Below, piece by piece: positions 21,641 through 64,000 of a stretch of DNA of 64,000 nucleotides; positions within the stretch are counted from its first letter, which is position 1, and each line of letters starts with the position of its first letter. This stretch comes from Corydoras sp. C115. Taxonomy: Eukaryota > Chordata > Actinopteri > Siluriformes > Callichthyidae. Both the position numbers and the translations under genes were made by a program. The notes under the pieces were generated by a model. The model saw nothing but the letters and a program-made list of their open reading frames with translations, searched no databases and was not told where the DNA came from. The stretch covers positions 105,001 to 169,000 of the forward strand of contig JAFMOC010000318.1 of the NCBI GenBank assembly GCA_019802505.1. The letters are read 5' to 3'.

Positions 21641-22205
21641 CTCTTAGATTGGGATTCGAACGGCCCGATATAGAGTATGTCTGTGTGAGTGAGTGTGTGC
21701 CCAGCTATAAATTGGCGCCCTTGGAAAACATTCTCCCCTGGATGGGGACCCCCCCCCACGAACCTAGTAGAGAATGAAACGGAAGATAATTAATTAATTA
21801 ATTAATGGATTTCTGCATTTATTTTAGGGGGGTCCAGTGGCTTAGTGGTTAGCATGTTCACCTCTCAGTGCTTGGGATCCAGGTACGAATCCCAATCTGG
21901 GTGGTGTTTCCATGTTCTCACCGTGTCCGTGTAGGTTTGCCCCATATATAGTGTGTCTATGTGAGTAAGTGTTCCCACTAGCATGGGTGCATCTGGCCAG
22001 CGCCCGAAACTTTCTCCTCTGGATGGGGATGGGGAACCCAACAAGTTCCACCCACAGTCCAAAAACATGGTAAATTGAATGCTCTAAATTGCCCCATATA
22101 GAGTGTGTCTGTGTGAGTGAGTGTGTGCCCAGCGATAGATTGACGCCCTGTCCTGGGTGTATCTGCCCAGCACCCAAAATGAATAATCATCCACTTAATC
22201 CTCTC
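20792..22205. mobile_element. V-SINE-like copies and fragments
   Basis: Minus: 20792-21128, 21160-21281, 21375-21655. Plus: 21660-21800, 21828-22040, 22043-22205. Confidence 0.78.
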
Positions 22206-22780
22206 TGACAATTAAAGTCCTTTAAGGTAGCGCTAGTGATGCCTCAGAGCAGAGGTAGTAGTCCGGCACTACTAACTAAACTAATCGATTGCAGATGAAC
22301 AAAACACAAAATTTAAAACACTTTAGCCTCGTTGAAGCTAACGATTCACCGAAGTATGTAAGAATTTTGTTATATGATTCGTAATGTATTGCTATTGGGC
22401 AATGTTCAGGAAAGTCCCCTGAATATACAGAACTTACAGCAGCATGTATTTCAAACAAGAAGTGATGTCATGAGGTTTGTTATTATAAATATATAGATTT
22501 CTTTTGGAGAAACTTCCTTGAAACAAAAATCCAAACAATTTTTTTTAAATAACTCAAAACTGCTATTTAGAAACTGGTTGTTCCTTATTTATTTCAACTA
22601 GAAAAACCTATTTCTACGGAATTATAACTAATAAAACAATGGACGAAAATCACTGGACACTTAATCCTATATTTTGTTCAATCTTTAAATGCAGTCAGAT
22701 CAAATTATTAAAGATCCTGCTCCTCTTATTTTGATTAAATTATATATGTAAATTATAATATATATATATATAATATGTTA
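22206..22780. other. AT-rich intergenic stretch
   Basis: No gene or repeat family recognised apart from a short (TA)n near 22760. Confidence 0.5.
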
Positions 22781-22946
22781 TCCATCCATCCATTATCTTC
22801 CGCTTTATCCTCTACTAGGTTTGCGGGAGATTTCATATTTTTAAAAATAAAAGTCTTTTGTTCTAGCTGTCCCGTAGCTGTTCTGTAACTAGCTACTAAG
22901 TCTGTATTTATGACTTCAAACTTTTCAAATTACAAATTTACAAATT

Positions 22947-23288
22947 CATTCATCCATTATCTCCCACTTTATCCTCTATTAGGGTCGCGGTGGGGTTCCC
23001 CTATGCCCATCCAGGGGAGAACGTCTCGGGTGCTGGGCAGATACACCCAGGACAGGGCACCAATTTCTCGCTGGGCACACTCACTCACACACTCACACTC
23101 TATATGGGGCAATGTAGAATTCAATTGACTTGATCCATGTTTTTGGACTGTGGGAGGAAACCGGAGAACCCGGAGGAAACCCACGCGGACACGGGGAGAA
23201 CATGGAAACTCCACCCAGATTGGGATTCGAACCGGGAATCCCTAGTGCTGTGAGACGAACATGCTAACCACTAAGCCACCGTGCAGCC
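22947..23288 (-). mobile_element. V-SINE-like SINE, near full length
   Basis: Tail to head intact; ends CCACCGTGCAGCCC. Two older minus copies follow at 23350-23610 and 23866-24165. Confidence 0.84.
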
Positions 23289-23683
23289 CTTCCTTTCTTC
23301 TTTATTCCAATAAAAATTCTATACTTCGCCAATTTAATGTGGTAAACTTTTCTAAGTGTATCTGCGCTGGGTGGGTACACCAGGACAGACCGCCAATCCA
23401 TTGCTGGACATAGACTCACCCACTTACACATATGTAGAGGCAAATAAGATTTAGAACACCTCACACTGAATCCATGTTTTTGGACTGTGGGAGTAAACCG
23501 AAGAACCCGGAGGAAACCCACACACACATGGGGAGAACATGGAAACTCCACTCAGATTGGGATTCGAACCTGGATCCCAAGCGCTGAGAGTCAGATGTGC
23601 TAACTTCCCCTTTTAATTATAGTTTAAACTAGCAGGTACACACTTATTTAACTCTTTATTAGATATAGTTAAGATGCCTTTAT

Positions 23684-23685
<2 letters not shown>

Positions 23686-23738
<53 letters not shown>
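23686..23738. repeat. (TG)n microsatellite
   Basis: About 26 uninterrupted TG units. Confidence 0.95.
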
Positions 23739-23739
<1 letters not shown>

Positions 23740-24179
23740 GTAAATGGCATTGGGAACCAAAACCTGTTTACACACTAACACTATGGGGACCTTATATCAT
23801 TGTAGGGACTAAAAGATTTATGGTTACAGTTATGCTAAGGTTATGGTTAAGTATTAATTTATTAATTAATTATCTTCTGCTTAATCCTTTACTAGGATTG
23901 CACGCTTCCCCATGCCCATCCAGGGGAGAACATTTTGTGCGAAGATACAGTACACCCAGGAAAGGGTGCTGATCTATTGCATGGCACACTCACTCACCCA
24001 GACACACATAAACACACAAGAACACACTATATGTATATAATTAATTTATTGAATCCATGTTTTTGGACTGTGGGAGGTAACCAGAGAACCCACTGGGACA
24101 CGGGGAGAACATGGAAACTTCACTCGAATGGGATTCGAACCTGGATCCCCAGCACTGAGAGTGCCCAGTTAAGGTATTA

Positions 24180-24630
24180 GGTATAATGGTTAAATTTTGG
24201 GATTATTTACAAAATTAATGGTAGATTATGCAAAGTCCTCACAGTGCATTAAATCAAAGGTGTGTGTGAGAGATCACTGCATGCAAACTTATAGATCCTT
24301 TATAGGGCACTAAAATTTTTATATATGTAAAGTAAATGTAATTACACTTCTATACTAACAACGTTTTAAGGACACGCATTGACAACAGGCACTTTGTTAA
24401 AATTGGACTCTGGCGCCACCTTTCGGGTACATAAAAAACAGCCTTAAATAATAAATACAAACAAGAGTTAATCCGGTGATTTATTAGCTTCATAAATGAA
24501 TGGTTTTAAATGCTCATTTTATTAAAATATTACTACTTTATTATACAATTTATGGTTTTAAAGACTTATATAATACTATCTGTAATTTTAAAGGCTTAGT
24601 CAATTTTAAAAAATGATAAAGTGATCTAGC
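24180..24630. other. AT-rich intergenic stretch
   Basis: Nothing recognised; long A/T runs. Confidence 0.5.
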
Positions 24631-24631
24631 G

Positions 24632-25545
<914 letters not shown>

Positions 25546-25929
25546 GTGTGTGTGTGTGTGTGTGTGTGTAATGTTTTACAATGTTTGGTCTGATTGTGTG
25601 TAATATCGATTTGAATGGAATTTTCTCCAATAAATGATATTTGGGTCACTAGTGTTATGTCATTTGATGGACTGTATGTTAATCAAGCGGATCACGTTGT
25701 TCTTTAAAAAAAATAAATCAATCAATCAATAAATAAAAGCTTAATTTTCCATCCAAAGCAAACGATCGTCTTAATGAAACTTCTGAAGGCAGCTCGGTTA
25801 TTTGAAGGTGCACTTTATGGCCAACAAACGCAACAGTTTCCTCAGGGACTTGTTCGCAGCATGTCAATCGGCACCAATAAACACGCGCAGTCCACTAAGC
25901 AGGACGTAACCGTGGGTATTAGTTTCGCT
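25546..25929. other. Upstream flank of the FAM120A promoter
   Basis: A short TG run, then AT-rich sequence; no element recognised. Confidence 0.5.
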
Positions 25930-26059
25930 TAAATGAAGTGCACTTGCGCAGTGCGCCTGGCGTGGACGAAGACAGAGCCAGGCTCCGCCCGGCGCGACGT
26001 CACGCCGCCTCGGTCTCCGCTGCGCTCGGCTCGTACAGCACAGCAACAAGACCTCAGCC

Positions 26060-26071
26060 ATGGCACCGTGA
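26060..26071 (+). other. Candidate upstream ORF 1 (M-A-P-stop)
   Basis: A three-codon ORF with a good start context (GCCATGG) lies 216 nt before the FAM120A start. It matters only if transcription begins upstream of 26060. Confidence 0.35.
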
Positions 26072-26079
26072 GACTGCAC

Positions 26080-26151
26080 ATGGCGGCCGGCGGCCATGAC
26101 CCAACATACCCCACAACTCACCAAAAACAGCAGCCAGGCCATTCTGGATAA
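26080..26151 (+). other. Candidate upstream ORF 2 (23 codons)
   Basis: The ATG overlaps the YY1-like site and opens MAAGGHDPTYP..., ending at TAA 26149-26151, before the main start. No homology is recognised. Confidence 0.3.
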
Positions 26152-26286
26152 CCGGATTTAATTCATTTGGGACCTATTTGTCAATATCCGTTCGAGGATT
26201 TGGGAGTCACCCAGAGGCTGGCCGCCAGTCCTCGGTTCCTTTTTTGAAAATCACCTCAGTCCGTTCCCCTCCTCGACACCGCTGTC

Positions 26287-63742
<37,456 letters not shown>

Positions 63743-64000
63743 ACCTATTTTTATAGAGAGGGTGAAGGATGGATGCTTCAGGAATTAGGAAAAGATGGAA
63801 AGCCTACAGGTGGTGTACATTTTTTTTCCTCTCCGAAAAGTGCAACGCTGATACGGTTACTGTATGAATTGTTTTGAAATCCCTCTTCGATGACGGCGAG
63901 TTAGAATCCTGAATAACGACGAGATCTCGCAATTAAAGCATAACGACATAAGGCATAACTACCAATGTAAGGAGTTCAGTCTACTACTTTCTCACTGATA
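63743..64000 (+). other. fam120a: FAM120A 3'UTR, cut by window end
   Basis: Sequence after the stop; ATTAAA at 63932-63937 is a variant polyadenylation signal, though the mRNA may extend beyond the window. Confidence 0.6.

Larger units (their letters stand above)
25930..26286 (+). promoter_or_regulatory. fam120a: FAM120A GC-rich promoter region and 5'UTR
   Basis: The sequence switches sharply from AT-rich to CpG-rich near 25930 and stays so through exon 1, as in a vertebrate CpG-island promoter. ATGGCGGC at 26080-26087 matches the YY1 core, often placed just downstream of start sites. No TATA box is evident. The transcription start is not fixed by sequence. Confidence 0.6.

Noticed and set aside
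25864..26142. Antisense ORF at the FAM120A promoter (possible FAM120AOS counterpart)
   Set aside because: It overlaps the GC-rich 5'UTR, has no recognised similarity and no splice context; a chance open frame in a CpG island.

Overview
The window is nuclear DNA of a bony fish, almost certainly a teleost. It holds two multi-exon protein genes on the + strand with GT-AG introns, embedded in interspersed repeats. By hand I count about 80 full or partial copies of one tRNA-headed SINE. Its body carries TTTCCTCCCACAGTCCAAA, which recalls the V-SINE/HE1 group of fish SINEs. A second tRNA-derived SINE recalls the Mermaid-type elements described from catfish. This hints at, but does not prove, a catfish or another otophysan. 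There are also hAT, pogo/Tigger-like, PIF/Harbinger-like and Tc1-like DNA transposon copies and long (AT)n, (CT)n and (TG)n arrays.

Layout. 1-9.7 kb: repeat-dominated sequence, with a hAT copy loaded with SINEs (358-2176) and a SINE-bearing tandem array (5.9-7.9 kb). 9.7-18.8 kb: CASS4, a Cas-family adaptor with an SH3 domain, YxxP motifs, a serine-rich linker, a helical bundle and a FAT-like C-terminus. It has five supported coding exons, one extra candidate exon, and a 3'UTR carrying opposed SINEs. 18.8-25.9 kb: intergenic, SINE-rich, with a rearranged tandem duplication. 25.9-64 kb: FAM120A (constitutive coactivator of PPAR-gamma-like protein 1), complete from start to stop in 16 coding exons. 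A GC-rich promoter region precedes it, and about 260 bp of 3'UTR follow before the window ends.

The two genes are not known to act together, although both proteins are described as scaffolds around Src-family kinases. The exon models come from reading frames, splice consensus, phase continuity and remembered family similarity; no alignment was run.

The strongest unusual signals are structural. FAM120A intron 1 opens, about 50 bp after the donor, into a roughly 3-kb array of nine units. Each unit is a truncated SINE head fused to intron sequence, and two unit types are mixed. Introns 9 and 11 carry the same CA-rich minisatellite in opposite orientations, bracketing exons 10-11. Exon 2 is likewise bracketed by opposed hAT copies. 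Several transposons keep exact target-site duplications, so nested insertions can be ordered in time. I found no prokaryote-type system, no CRISPR array, no intact transposase gene and no rRNA or functional tRNA gene.
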